In this document: positions 37,345 to 47,312 of the stretch, in pieces
Position numbering within the stretch: position 1 is the first letter of the stretch
How the letters are laid out: the number at the start of each line of letters is the position of its first letter
DNA from: Bacteriovoracaceae bacterium
GTDB taxonomy: Bacteria > Bdellovibrionota > Bacteriovoracia > Bacteriovoracales > Bacteriovoracaceae
NCBI GenBank assembly: GCA_021737405.1
Contig: JAIPEG010000006.1
Span: forward strand, 1 to 64,000
Direction: 5' to 3'
DNA: 64,000 nucleotides
Translations under genes and position numbers: made by a program
The notes under the pieces: model-generated
What the model was told of the DNA's origin: nothing
Database searches by the model: none
Seen by the model: the letters and a program-made list of their open reading frames with translations, nothing else

Positions 37345-37897
37345 TAGCTTAATATGCATGTGTATTTTTATTTCTGTGAATGCCGAAGTCGCAACATTTG
37401 CTGGTGGATGCTTTTGGTGCATGGAACCTCCCTTTGAGAAAATTGAAGGAGTCAAAAGTGTGATTAGTGGTTATATGGGAGGAGATGAGTTGAGTGCCAC
37501 CTATAAGTTGGTATCAAGTGGAGCAACCTCTCACTTGGAAGTCGTTCAGGTTGACTTTGATCCTAAAAAAGTAAGTTATGAATTGCTTGTTTCAATCTTT
37601 TGGAAGAATATTGATCCCACCCAAACAGATGGTCAATTCGTTGATAGAGGGCCACAGTACTTGAGCGCTATTTTTTTTCATAATGAAAATCAAAGAGTTT
37701 TAGCGACAAAGTCAAAAGACGAGCTTGAAAAGAGTAAGAGGTTTTCAAAACCAATTTATACGAAAATTCGTAAGGCCATGACGTTCTATCCTGCTGAAGA
37801 ATATCATCAAGACTATTATAAGAAGAGTAGCTTTCGCTATAAACTCTACCGCGTAAATAGTGGCAGAGATGAATTTATAAAGAAAAATTGGAACTAA
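37331..37897 (+). CDS. msrA: Exported peptide-methionine (S)-S-oxide reductase
   Basis: 188 residues from the ATG at 37331, giving a signal peptide (MKIFSSLICMCIFISVNA). The MsrA core is intact: catalytic Cys in AGGCFWCMEPPF, then SGYMGG, PTYKLVSSGATSHLEVVQV-type segments, FWKNIDPTQTDGQFVDRGPQY and EEYHQDY. It repairs oxidised methionine; with a signal peptide it should act in the periplasm. An upstream in-frame start at 37292 would hide the signal peptide. It overlaps the UbiB-kinase gene by 14 nt and, at its stop, a convergent 49-codon gene by 4 nt. Confidence 0.9.
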   Translation: MKIFSSLICMCIFISVNAEVATFAGGCFWCMEPPFEKIEGVKSVISGYMGGDELSATYKLVSSGATSHLEVVQVDFDPKKVSYELLVSIFWKNIDPTQTDGQFVDRGPQYLSAIFFHNENQRVLATKSKDELEKSKRFSKPIYTKIRKAMTFYPAEEYHQDYYKKSSFRYKLYRVNSGRDEFIKKNWN

Positions 37898-38043
37898 GGG
37901 TAGAGTCCTAAAGAGAGAACCTTTAGTAGATAGGCTTCTAACTCTCTTCTGGCCCAACGTACCTCTTCTTGACTTGCTTTTGATTGGCTAATTGACCATA
38001 CCAAAAGAAATATCTGTCTTAAGTTTTTTTGACTTTTTATCAT
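37894..38043 (-). CDS. Tiny 49-residue protein coupled to the HPt-REC gene
   Basis: A 49-codon frame starts with ATG at 38043, overlapping the HPt-REC stop by one base (TAATG), with GAGAG about 8 nt upstream inside that gene. It stops (TAG) at 37894, overlapping the convergent msrA stop. The product has a short hydrophobic N-terminal half (QIFLLVWSIS) and a charged amphipathic helix (SQEEVRWARRELEAYLLK). The perfect fit between neighbours argues for a real gene. No family is recognised. It may be a partner or regulator of the HPt-REC protein. Confidence 0.55.
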   Translation of the reverse strand: MIKSQKNLRQIFLLVWSISQSKASQEEVRWARRELEAYLLKVLSLGLYP

Positions 38044-38984
38044 TAGTTGAACTCTCTTTTTAGAGTAAGAATACTTTCTAACTCTTGTTTTAAATTGCGT
38101 CTCAAGGTTTCTTTGCCAGATTCTTTCAAGTAAGCGTCTAGGTCACTAAATTGATAGAGCATATAGTTAATTGAACGGTTAAGAAGTTTTTTGGTTTGAT
38201 ATCTCTCAACAGATTGCATGGAGAGGCTAACCACTTGATGCTCTTCAAATGGCTTTTCTAAAAATCCTGAAGCTCCTGACTCTAGGCCTTCTGTTAATAG
38301 TTTGTTATCGATAAAGCCCGTGATAAAAATAAGAGGAGAATCTACTTTAGCCTTTCTAATCTCTTTAAGTAATTCCATTCCTGTCATTCCAGGCATTTTT
38401 AAGTCTGTGCATATTAGATCAGGCTCTTTTTTGATGATAGCAGCAACAGCTTCGACTGGGTTTGTAAAACCCTTGGTCGTATAGCCAAAGTTATTGAGGA
38501 TTTGGCATAGATCTTCACATATATACTCTTCATCATCGACGACAATAACGTAGCCTTTCTTCTTAGCCGCTTTTTCTTCACCACGCTTGATGACAGTTTG
38601 AATCTGCTTTTCAATTTCCTTGGGAGACGCCTTTATTTCAACATTTTCACTAAAGAGAGAAGTATCAAATTTTATCGTTTTACCATCTAATATTTGCCTT
38701 GCAGAATCAACGGCCCTTAAAAAGTAATCGATTTGATTCTTGGTGATACTTCCTACGTCCCTTAAAGATTCAAATTGGGTTTCAATGTCATGCATGAAGG
38801 CCTGAAGTTCATCAATTTGAAACATTCCTGCAGCGCCTTTTAGGCTATGGAAGACTCTAAAGATACTGTTGAAGTTTTTATGAAAATCTTCTCCTTTTTC
38901 TAATGCAAGCAGAATTTCCTCTGACTCATTTAGCATTTCATCAGCTTCTAGCTGGAATTCTTCAAGAATTTCTGGGGAACTCAT
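38043..38984 (-). CDS. Phosphotransfer (HPt) plus response-regulator receiver protein
   Basis: 313 residues from the ATG at 38984, which has AGGATG upstream; the frame runs 29 codons further. An N-terminal HPt domain has the phosphorylatable His46 (FHSLKGAAGM). A receiver domain follows at ~144-265 with acidic pair Asp150/Asp151, phospho-acceptor Asp194 (CTDLKMPG), Thr in FITGF and Lys in LEKPF. A C-terminal helical tail of ~45 residues has no DNA-binding domain. There is no histidine kinase domain in this or a neighbouring gene, so it must receive phosphate from elsewhere. Divergent from a PilZ protein gene. Confidence 0.87.
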   Translation of the reverse strand: MSSPEILEEFQLEADEMLNESEEILLALEKGEDFHKNFNSIFRVFHSLKGAAGMFQIDELQAFMHDIETQFESLRDVGSITKNQIDYFLRAVDSARQILDGKTIKFDTSLFSENVEIKASPKEIEKQIQTVIKRGEEKAAKKKGYVIVVDDEEYICEDLCQILNNFGYTTKGFTNPVEAVAAIIKKEPDLICTDLKMPGMTGMELLKEIRKAKVDSPLIFITGFIDNKLLTEGLESGASGFLEKPFEEHQVVSLSMQSVERYQTKKLLNRSINYMLYQFSDLDAYLKESGKETLRRNLKQELESILTLKREFN

Positions 38985-39038
38985 GGAGCATCCTATATAA
39001 TCTTTGTTAATCACAGGTATTTTACCAGAGGATTCAGT

Positions 39039-39746
39039 GTGAAAGAAATTGATAATCAACTTGAGTTGCAAAAATTAATACAAGAGCAAAATGCATCGGG
39101 TGGAGAGCATACTATTTGGCTCAACCGAAGTGACAATATCAGATTTCATAACTTTTCTATTTTTAATATTGATCTTGTTAGTCGGTCACTAGACCTTCAT
39201 ATCCCTCACCAAGAGGGTGAAGACAGCTCATTTTCACTGCTAGAGGGTGTAGAGGTAAAAGTTTTTCTCTCTGGTGTGAATCTAACCTTCTTTTCTGAGG
39301 TTTTATCTTACGAGGGGAGAAAGGGTCTACTTAGAATATCCATGCCTGAGGTTGGTTATTTTAAGGAACGTCGTACTGAAGAGAGAAAGAGACCACTAGG
39401 ACAAGTTAAAATTAAATTCTCTATTAAGGGAAAGCTTAGCAAAGGCCTTATCAAGGATGTTTTAGATTTATCTTCAGGTGGAGTTTCTTTTATTTTAAGT
39501 AAGAACGATCATTTTCCTTTTCATCAGGAACAAGACATACCTGATCACTTTACTATTGTTATGGAAGGAAAGGAGTCAATGCTAACGGGAAAGGTTGTTA
39601 GGATATTAAAAATAAAACCCTTTGTTCTTGAAAATGTTCCTTATGGAGATCGGTTGGTGTCCATTGCCTTTACTTCAATGGATGAATTTTCCCTTAAGCG
39701 TTGGCATCAAACTTGGGAATCTCTACAAAAACGAAAATCTGATTAA
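39039..39746 (+). CDS. PilZ-domain (c-di-GMP-binding-like) protein
   Basis: 235 residues from a GTG. The C-terminal half is a PilZ domain: the RRTEERKRP segment supplies the RxxxR motif (~residue 107) and LDLSSGGVSF the D/N-x-S-x-x-G motif (~143), both needed for cyclic-di-GMP binding. The N-terminal half resembles a YcgR-N-like domain. It likely changes motility or secretion in response to the second messenger. It is divergent from the HPt-REC gene; the 54-base gap contains a TATAAT-like stretch. No strong binding site precedes the GTG. Confidence 0.8.
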   Translation: MKEIDNQLELQKLIQEQNASGGEHTIWLNRSDNIRFHNFSIFNIDLVSRSLDLHIPHQEGEDSSFSLLEGVEVKVFLSGVNLTFFSEVLSYEGRKGLLRISMPEVGYFKERRTEERKRPLGQVKIKFSIKGKLSKGLIKDVLDLSSGGVSFILSKNDHFPFHQEQDIPDHFTIVMEGKESMLTGKVVRILKIKPFVLENVPYGDRLVSIAFTSMDEFSLKRWHQTWESLQKRKSD

Positions 39747-39814
39747 AAGCCGGCCTCTCGCTAGTGAAAACCTGTGTAATCCCCTATATACTTTGAAAAA
39801 ATTTAAGAACACTT

Positions 39815-42208
39815 ATGGGATACTTTATGAAAAAAGGATTCGCTGCATTATCTATATTTCTCCTTTTAGGAATTGGCCTTTTCTCTTGGACCATTTCTAA
39901 GAGTGCACTTCCCCAAAGAGAAGGTGTTCTTAGTTTAAACGGATTAAAAGAAAAGGTTTCTGTTACAAGAGATAAGTGGGGGATTCCTCATATTGAGGCA
40001 CAAAATGAACATGACCTCCAGGTTGCTCTTGGTTTTACGATGGCAGGGGATCGCCTTTTTCAAATGGACCTTCTAAGAAGAATTGCTAACGGAGAGTTAA
40101 GTGAAGTTCTTGGTGAGACGACGGTAGAGTTTGATATTCTTCTACGAAAATTGCGCCTAAGGGCCCACATGGATGACTTTTGGGAGTCGCATCGCCATAA
40201 GCTTGATCCAAAAATGATTTCGATGATGGAAGCCTTCTTTAGTGGGGTTCATCAGTTTATTGAAACGCAGCCTCTTCCTATAGAATTTAAAATATTGGGC
40301 TATAAACCTAGACCCTTTAGCCCGCAAGAATCAATGGCGATAAGTGGCTATTTGGCCTTAAGTTTTGGCGAGGGTCTAATCGCTGATCCTCTCTATACTG
40401 ATCTCATCAATGATTTCCCCAAAGAAGTTGTGGATAAGATGTGGATTCGGGAGAAGAACGATAAAAATATTATAACGAAGCAAAAGAGCGTGAGTTTGCA
40501 TTTGAAAGAGCAGCCTTGGTATGGAAAATTCTTAGAGGCGCAGAATTATTTTCGTGATGTCCTAGGGCTTTTTCACGGTTCAAATAGTTGGGTGCTCTCT
40601 GGAAAAAGAAGTACGTCAGGCTTTCCTATCCTCGCAAATGACCCTCATGTAGCTTTTTCAAATCCAACTGTTTGGTATGAAGCCCATTTAAAATCTCCAG
40701 AATATGAAATTTATGGTCACTACGTACCCTTAATGGCCTTTCCATCTATGGGGCATGATCGTTTTAGAGGATGGGCCGTTACGATGTCAGAGATTGATGA
40801 CATGGATCTCTATGAGGAAAAAATAAATGAACTAGGACAAGTTCAATATAAAGGAAAGTGGGTTCCCTTAGTCGAAGAAAAAGAAGTCATAAAAGTTAAG
40901 GGAAGTCGTGATCTTGAAATGCTTGTGAAAAGAACACCTCATGGGCCGCTTATTAATGGAACAAAGTATGAAGTCACAGGAAAGAATGTCGCTTTAAAGT
41001 GGTCTTATCATCACCCTGAAAATGATGTTGCGACAGCTTTCTATAAACTTTCTCACTCAAAGAAGGTCGAAGATTTAGATGATGCCCTTAAGCATGGAGC
41101 TACTCCAGGTCTCAATGTAAGCTGGGTTGATCGATCTGGTAATATCGCTTGGCGAGTTATGGGGAAAATTCCCATTCGTCGTGACTTCTTAGGAAATCAA
41201 ATCCTCGAGGGCTGGAGTGGTCGTCATGAGTACGAAAGATACTTCAAAATCTCTGAGCATCCAGGTGTTATGAATCCTAAGTCAGGGGTTATTGTAACGG
41301 CAAATTATCGACCCGAATATAATGGCAAATTACCACTTGAGGGTTACTGGCAGCCTGGGGAGAGGTTTGAAAGAATTTATGACCTATTAAACACTAAGGA
41401 TAAGTGGTCTTTAGAGGAGATGAAGAAGATTCAAAATGATCAGCATGTTGTGACAGGTGTTGATATGCGCGATCTTTTACTAAAAGAGCTGGTACCGATT
41501 ACAGTGGAAGAGAAGAGTATTGTTGAAAATTTTAAAACTTGGGATGGGCAGAGTCATAAGGAAAGCTTTGGTAGTGCCCTTTATCATATGTGGACTCATC
41601 ACCTTGGTAAATTAGCTGTCCATGATGAGCTTGGTGAGACGAGGTATATTGCTTTTAATAAGGTTGCGGACTTTTGGAACTTTTTTAAGACCTTTCTCTA
41701 CGATGAAGAATCTGTATTTTGGGATGACGTCAAGACAAAAACAAAAGAGACGCGTAAGGACCTTATAAACAAGGCCTTTAGAGTGGCCATTAGTCGCTTG
41801 AAAGAACGTTTGGGTGAAGACTATAAACTATGGCGTTGGGGAAATCTTCACACTCTTGAATTTGAGCATCCTCTAGGAAAAGTCAAACCACTGAATTATA
41901 TTTTTAACCTAGGTCCTTACCCCGTAGGTGGTGGTTATTTTCAAGTCGATAATATGAGTACCTCTCGCTATAACGATTCCTTTAACGTGAAGCTTGGAGC
42001 GAGTGTCAGAAGACTTATTGACTTCAAAGATCCAGCTCATTCATTGGGTATTTTACCGACAGGGAATGTTGGACACTTTAATAGTCCTTTTTATAAGGAC
42101 CAAGTACACCTGTTTATCAATGGTCACTACCGAGAGCAATGGCTTGATATGAAGGCCGTTAAAGAAAACCCCCATACAGTCTTAACCTTAAAACCTTTTA
42201 ATCTATAA
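39815..42208 (+). CDS. Penicillin acylase family (N-terminal nucleophile) hydrolase
   Basis: 797 residues. The leader is a signal peptide/anchor (start at 39815 or, with better position of the hydrophobic stretch, 39827). The alpha part spans about residues 50-240 (VTRDKWGIPHIEAQNEHDLQVALGF-type start) and the autocatalytic junction is GSNSW with Ser256 as the new N-terminal nucleophile of the beta chain. PILANDPH and EIDDMDLY follow. Family members cleave amide side chains of beta-lactams or acyl-homoserine lactones. Periplasmic, probable alpha/beta heterodimer. The quorum-quenching or side-chain substrate cannot be told. It is 12 nt before the deaminase gene. Confidence 0.9.
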   Translation: MGYFMKKGFAALSIFLLLGIGLFSWTISKSALPQREGVLSLNGLKEKVSVTRDKWGIPHIEAQNEHDLQVALGFTMAGDRLFQMDLLRRIANGELSEVLGETTVEFDILLRKLRLRAHMDDFWESHRHKLDPKMISMMEAFFSGVHQFIETQPLPIEFKILGYKPRPFSPQESMAISGYLALSFGEGLIADPLYTDLINDFPKEVVDKMWIREKNDKNIITKQKSVSLHLKEQPWYGKFLEAQNYFRDVLGLFHGSNSWVLSGKRSTSGFPILANDPHVAFSNPTVWYEAHLKSPEYEIYGHYVPLMAFPSMGHDRFRGWAVTMSEIDDMDLYEEKINELGQVQYKGKWVPLVEEKEVIKVKGSRDLEMLVKRTPHGPLINGTKYEVTGKNVALKWSYHHPENDVATAFYKLSHSKKVEDLDDALKHGATPGLNVSWVDRSGNIAWRVMGKIPIRRDFLGNQILEGWSGRHEYERYFKISEHPGVMNPKSGVIVTANYRPEYNGKLPLEGYWQPGERFERIYDLLNTKDKWSLEEMKKIQNDQHVVTGVDMRDLLLKELVPITVEEKSIVENFKTWDGQSHKESFGSALYHMWTHHLGKLAVHDELGETRYIAFNKVADFWNFFKTFLYDEESVFWDDVKTKTKETRKDLINKAFRVAISRLKERLGEDYKLWRWGNLHTLEFEHPLGKVKPLNYIFNLGPYPVGGGYFQVDNMSTSRYNDSFNVKLGASVRRLIDFKDPAHSLGILPTGNVGHFNSPFYKDQVHLFINGHYREQWLDMKAVKENPHTVLTLKPFNL

Positions 42209-43577
<1,369 letters not shown>

Positions 43578-43587
<10 letters not shown>

Positions 43588-44207
43588 GCTTGAATTGTTT
43601 TATCCATAGCATCAGCACTTGATAGAGTTCTATCGTAATTAGGAAAAGTGTTCTTAAAGCAGTTAAGTGTACCTCTGGTATTTTGAATGGTGGCGACACC
43701 TAGGGCCGCTCGATCACATGAGTTGGAGGAGGGAAGCATTCGGTTATACTTTTCATAAGCAAAAGAGAGGACATCTAGCTTATTCATTAAGTTAATGTCA
43801 GCAAACCTTGCCGCTCTTTCCATTGCTTCTTGAGTGGGAAGAGTTCTGTTGTATTTTTCAAAAAGAAACTTCATTTCTGGAAAGGCCTCTACAGTACGGC
43901 ACATTCGAACAGCTTCATCCATAGCATCAGCAGTTGGAAGAGTTCTATCTAAGATGGGAAAAGCGTAATCTCGACAAAGAGTAAATACTTGTCCCGTTCC
44001 AGGTCTTGATTGAATTTTTCTTAAGGCCCTTTTCATATAGACTACGGCCTCTTCAAGAGATGGAGAGTCACTGCGAGTCGCGTAAGTCGCTTGCTCAATT
44101 TGTAAGCTTAGGTCACGAATCTCTCTGATCGTAAAAGAGCGATCCTGGGCCAAAAGCGGGAATGCTCCAAGGAATAGAAATGTTACGACAATGAGTGGTC
44201 TAAGCAT
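43578..44207 (-). CDS. Exported protein with four imperfect repeats
   Basis: 209 residues with a signal peptide (ends ...FPLLA, residue 20). Four imperfect units share the pattern (Y/L)-D/N-R-(T/M)-L-(P/S)-(T/S)-x-x-(A/S)-(M/C)-D/E: starting near residues 87, 120, 155 and 192 (33-37 apart). Between the units are helical linkers with conserved Cys (LC, MC, CF). It looks like a helical repeat protein; the first ~60 residues are also helical. No named family. Ten-base overlap with the downstream dioxygenase-like gene. Confidence 0.65.
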
Positions 44208-44289
44208 GGTGGTCTCCTGACTTGATTTAGCCCATTTTGACTCGGTCAGGGCGCTTTGAAAAGAGGAGCAGGAGGGATTGTTGGCCTTT

Positions 44290-44321
44290 ATAAGAAAAAT
44301 GCCTAGCGTTAGCTAGGCATT
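44290..44321 (-). terminator. Intrinsic terminator of the membrane-protein gene
   Basis: A perfect 10-bp stem (AATGCCTAGC / GCTAGGCATT) with a GTTA loop lies at 44298-44321. On the minus strand the stem is followed by TTTTTC and a further T-rich run. It sits 33 bases after the stop of the membrane protein at 44354 and is well placed to end its transcript before the gene starting at 44207. Confidence 0.85.
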
Positions 44322-44353
44322 GGATTATTGTATTAATGAAGGTTTAAGAGCTT

Positions 44354-44857
44354 TTATTGGACATTCTTGTAGGGGAACTCGGTAACACTTTGACTGAGGT
44401 CACTAAAAGATAACTTCTTTGCTGTTTTTTCTATTTTAGGTTTCATGGAACTAATCTCGATGGCACCAACAGCTTTTTCATTATTCACAAGTCTTATTAA
44501 TCGCTCCATGCGCTCTTCCGCTTCCTTGTGAGTTTTTTGATTCATATTCTTAATTTTAGTATCCATGATCGCCGCAACAATAAGAATGGCAAAGATCACT
44601 GCTAAAATTCCCACTTGTGGATAGCTAACACTTAAAACAGCGAGACCAATTGTCGCAAGAATCGCCCACTCTAGGTATTTTGAATAATCATTATCAATTC
44701 GTACTTGGCGAGATTTTTTCGCTTCAACCATTTTACGATACTGGCGCATTGCCATTTTCTTTCGTTGGTAAACCTGAGGCGTAGGGGCCTTGTTCTTATT
44801 GGCCTTACGGATGGCCTTACCTGCGATGTTTTTGGCCCTGATAACTTGATAATCCAT
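44354..44857 (-). CDS. Small membrane protein with basic N-terminus
   Basis: 167 residues. The N-terminal ~60 are strongly basic (many K/R, e.g. QRKKMAMRQYRKM), then two adjacent membrane helices (~64-83 and 85-105), then a helical C-terminal domain with EERMERLIRLVNNEKAVGAIEIS. The basic N-terminus should be cytoplasmic. Unknown family. It has its own hairpin terminator downstream and a sigma-54-like motif about 42 bases upstream, so it is probably a single-gene unit under special control. Confidence 0.65.
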   Translation of the reverse strand: MDYQVIRAKNIAGKAIRKANKNKAPTPQVYQRKKMAMRQYRKMVEAKKSRQVRIDNDYSKYLEWAILATIGLAVLSVSYPQVGILAVIFAILIVAAIMDTKIKNMNQKTHKEAEERMERLIRLVNNEKAVGAIEISSMKPKIEKTAKKLSFSDLSQSVTEFPYKNVQ

Positions 44858-44898
44858 AATTCTTCCCTTTACTCTTAATTTCTCTCACTATTCATATA

Positions 44899-44915
44899 TC
44901 CAAGATTCGTGCCAA
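44899..44915 (-). promoter_or_regulatory. Sigma-54-like promoter motif
   Basis: On the minus strand the sequence TTGGCACG-AATC-TTGGA matches the sigma-54 consensus YTGGCACG-N4-TTGCW at all positions except one: the -12 GC reads GG. Its distance to the ATG at 44857 allows a leader of about 30 bases. Because the -12 GC is normally the least variable part, activity is uncertain. Confidence 0.35.
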
Positions 44916-44982
44916 TATAGTTCACAAAAATTAAGCTATAAGTAACCAGAATCATATGAGTGACCAAAGATTAGCTGTTTAA

Positions 44983-45004
44983 AATTTAGACACTGTCTGA
45001 AATT
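44983..45004. promoter_or_regulatory. Palindromic operator candidate
   Basis: An imperfect palindrome centred on AGACA-C-TGTCT, with A/T-rich arms (AATTTAGACA and TGTCTGAAATT), lies 38 bases before the MBL-fold lipoprotein gene. Size and symmetry fit a dimeric repressor site; no regulator is identified. Confidence 0.35.
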
Positions 45005-45041
45005 TATTCTCTTCTTTTGATGACCCTCTTATGATGGCGAA

Positions 45042-46067
45042 ATGATTAAAAATCTTGTTTTAATTTTCGTACTGTTTTCAGGCTGTACCAGTCCGAATTC
45101 TCAGGAGCCTTTGAAAGTGGGTCAAACTGTCGCGCCCTATGATGGTGAAAAATTTAATAATTTAGAACCCTTTAAGGCCAAAAGCTTTATGGACTTAATG
45201 AAGTGGAGATTTACGAGTTCTAGGGAAGAATGGCCTGAATTTGTCGATTCAACTCAGGTGATACCGAAGAAGCGCAGTGATAAAGAAAAGGTTTTCTATA
45301 CAATTATTAATCACGCAACAGTCCTCATTCAAATCAGCGGATTGAATATTTTAACTGATCCTCAATACTCAAAACGGGCCTCTCCCTTTTCTTGGATTGG
45401 ACCAAAGAGAGTAAGGGAGCCTGGCATTTCCTTTGAGAACTTACCTCCAATTGATGTGGTTCTTATCAGTCATAATCACTACGATCATCTTGACCTCCCT
45501 ACATTGAAGCGCTTGAGTGATATATTTAAACCTGAAATTTATGTAGGCCTCAAAAATAAGCCTCTTTTAGAAGAGGCCGGCATAGTGAATGTTTATGAGT
45601 TCGATTGGTGGCAACAGAGAAAATTCAAAGATATTGAAATTACCTTTGTTCCCGCCCAGCACTGGAGTGCCAGAGGGATGTTTGATCGCTTTGAGACATT
45701 GTGGGGAGGCTTTTATATGAAAAGTCCCAAGCATAAGGTTTATTTTGCGGGAGACACAGGCTTTGGCAGTTTCTTTAGGCTCATAAAAGAGAAGCTCGGA
45801 GCACCTGATTTGGCCTTTATCCCTATTGGTGCTTATGAGCCAAGATGGTTTATGAAGAACGCTCACGTAAACCCTTTAGAGGCGATCATGGGTCATGAGG
45901 AGCTTGAAGCGAAACAGTCCATTGGTATTCACTTTGAAACCTTTCAATTAACCAATGAAGCCTATGGCACTCCTCGAAAAGAGTTTAATGAGGCCTGGAG
46001 TAAATCAAAGAAAGTGAATAAGTTTATTGCGCCAGAATTTGGGCAAATTTATGAGTTTATAGACTAG
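45042..46067 (+). CDS. Lipoprotein MBL-fold hydrolase (NAPE-PLD/UlaG-like)
   Basis: 341 residues with lipobox LFSGC (Cys15). The metallo-beta-lactamase fold follows: the HxHxDH motif in ISHNHYDHLD (~143), PAQHWSARG (~205), the FAGDTGFG Asp (~235) and GIHFETF (~288) complete the metal site. LWGGFYMKSPKHKVYFAGDTGFG is typical of the NAPE-PLD/UlaG-like branch, which hydrolyses phospholipids or lactones. Anchored outside the cytoplasm. It overlaps the convergent lspA stop by 11 nt. A palindromic element at 44983 may regulate it. Confidence 0.88.
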   Translation: MIKNLVLIFVLFSGCTSPNSQEPLKVGQTVAPYDGEKFNNLEPFKAKSFMDLMKWRFTSSREEWPEFVDSTQVIPKKRSDKEKVFYTIINHATVLIQISGLNILTDPQYSKRASPFSWIGPKRVREPGISFENLPPIDVVLISHNHYDHLDLPTLKRLSDIFKPEIYVGLKNKPLLEEAGIVNVYEFDWWQQRKFKDIEITFVPAQHWSARGMFDRFETLWGGFYMKSPKHKVYFAGDTGFGSFFRLIKEKLGAPDLAFIPIGAYEPRWFMKNAHVNPLEAIMGHEELEAKQSIGIHFETFQLTNEAYGTPRKEFNEAWSKSKKVNKFIAPEFGQIYEFID

Positions 46068-46605
46068 GGGGAAAAGGTGGGTCACCCTCTAAAACATTGC
46101 CCTTTCTTTGGCGCCAATCTTTAAATAAGTGAAGAACCATAATTCCAAAACCTGTCATAATAACGACATCTGCGATATTGAAAATATTAGTTTCAAAAGG
46201 TCTCTTAATACCAAAGTAGAGAAAATCAACAACATAGTTAAAGCGGATGCGATCGATTAAGTTTCCACAGCCACCAGCAGCGATTAAAAGATAGGACCAA
46301 AATTCTAATTTATTGATTTTCTTACTAAAGAGGGAAAAAAGAGAGAAGGCCATAAGGACAGCAACAGGCAGAACAATGAGAAAGAGGCTTCTATAAGGCT
46401 CTTGCCAGTTTCCACCAAGATTTCCCCAAGCGCCATTATTTTCAGCGTAGGTCAATTGGGCCATTCCAAAAAAGTACGAGCGTGGTAATTCACCTTTTAA
46501 GGCCTCTATCGCCCAGATCTTACTCTTTTGATCCAATAGGATAAGTATAAGGAAGGTTGGAATAAAGAAGGTGATTCTTTTAATTGTCGGGTAGCTAGTA
46601 TTCAT
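46057..46605 (-). CDS. lspA: Lipoprotein signal peptidase (signal peptidase II)
   Basis: 182 residues from the ATG at 46605; other in-frame ATGs lie up to 14 codons upstream. Four membrane helices with the conserved LspA motifs: D25 region (LLDQKSK), LTYAENNGAWGNLG, GGCGNLIDRI (catalytic Asp118), NYVVDF and FNIADV (catalytic Asp146). It cleaves the signal peptide before the lipidated Cys, and would process the many lipoproteins of this window. A four-residue LTYA in place of the common VxN before ENNGA is noted. It ends within the convergent MBL gene (11-nt overlap). Confidence 0.92.
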   Translation of the reverse strand: MNTSYPTIKRITFFIPTFLILILLDQKSKIWAIEALKGELPRSYFFGMAQLTYAENNGAWGNLGGNWQEPYRSLFLIVLPVAVLMAFSLFSLFSKKINKLEFWSYLLIAAGGCGNLIDRIRFNYVVDFLYFGIKRPFETNIFNIADVVIMTGFGIMVLHLFKDWRQRKGNVLEGDPPFPPSL

Positions 46606-46666
46606 AAGGCTCATTATAACCATTGATGAGACATTCTGAAAGAGCAACTCTTAGAGAAAATGAATT

Positions 46667-47308
46667 TTAAAGGTATTCATTAAGCCAAAGCCGAACTTTT
46701 TGAATTTCCATGATGTCGATTTCATGACCCATTTCATAAGACTCAAAGGTCATATTCGATATTCCCTCCATCCAGGGAATTAGCTCTTTGCTTGTCTCTT
46801 GAAAGGGAATAACGGGATCATAGCGGCCATGAGCAACAAATATTGGTGTTTCATTAATAGGAGCTTCAATCTTAGGAAAAGGCTCAAAATGACTCATACG
46901 TGGACTTAAGGCCAGTACTCCCGCAAACCTTTTTCTTTCTTGAAGAAAGAAATCAAGCACCATTCGTGCGCCCTGTGAAAAGCCAAAGAGAAAGGTGTCA
47001 TGAGGCTCAAAACCAGCTTCAATACATGAGAGGAGAACTTCACTAAGTTTTTGAAGACTAACTAAATAACGTTCATCTTTTAAATCAAATGAGTCATCAT
47101 ACCAAGTGTAACCAAAGTATTCCGTGAAGGGAGCATTGAGAAGTAAGTAGTTAAGACCTGTGACATTTATTTCTTTAGTTAATGTTTTGTAGGAGTCAAG
47201 AGTATCGCCTCGTCCATGAAGAACAATCATGAGTTTATGACCGGAGGTCATTCCCTTGTTTACCGCGGGGATAAAATGGTGGCCTAGTGTTAGGTCTGAA
47301 AAGTTCAT
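46667..47308 (-). CDS. Carboxylesterase/phospholipase family alpha/beta hydrolase
   Basis: 213 residues of the YpfH/carboxylesterase type. LHGRGDTLDSY gives the oxyanion region, FGFSQGAR the nucleophile Ser (~117), VAHGRYDPVIPF the Asp (~177) and MGHEIDI the His near the C-terminus. No signal peptide, so cytoplasmic. These enzymes hydrolyse short acyl esters or lysophospholipids. It is 4 nt after the metzincin-like gene and precedes lspA by ~60 nt, so the three may share a transcript. Confidence 0.87.
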   Translation of the reverse strand: MNFSDLTLGHHFIPAVNKGMTSGHKLMIVLHGRGDTLDSYKTLTKEINVTGLNYLLLNAPFTEYFGYTWYDDSFDLKDERYLVSLQKLSEVLLSCIEAGFEPHDTFLFGFSQGARMVLDFFLQERKRFAGVLALSPRMSHFEPFPKIEAPINETPIFVAHGRYDPVIPFQETSKELIPWMEGISNMTFESYEMGHEIDIMEIQKVRLWLNEYL

Positions 47309-47312
47309 GGGT

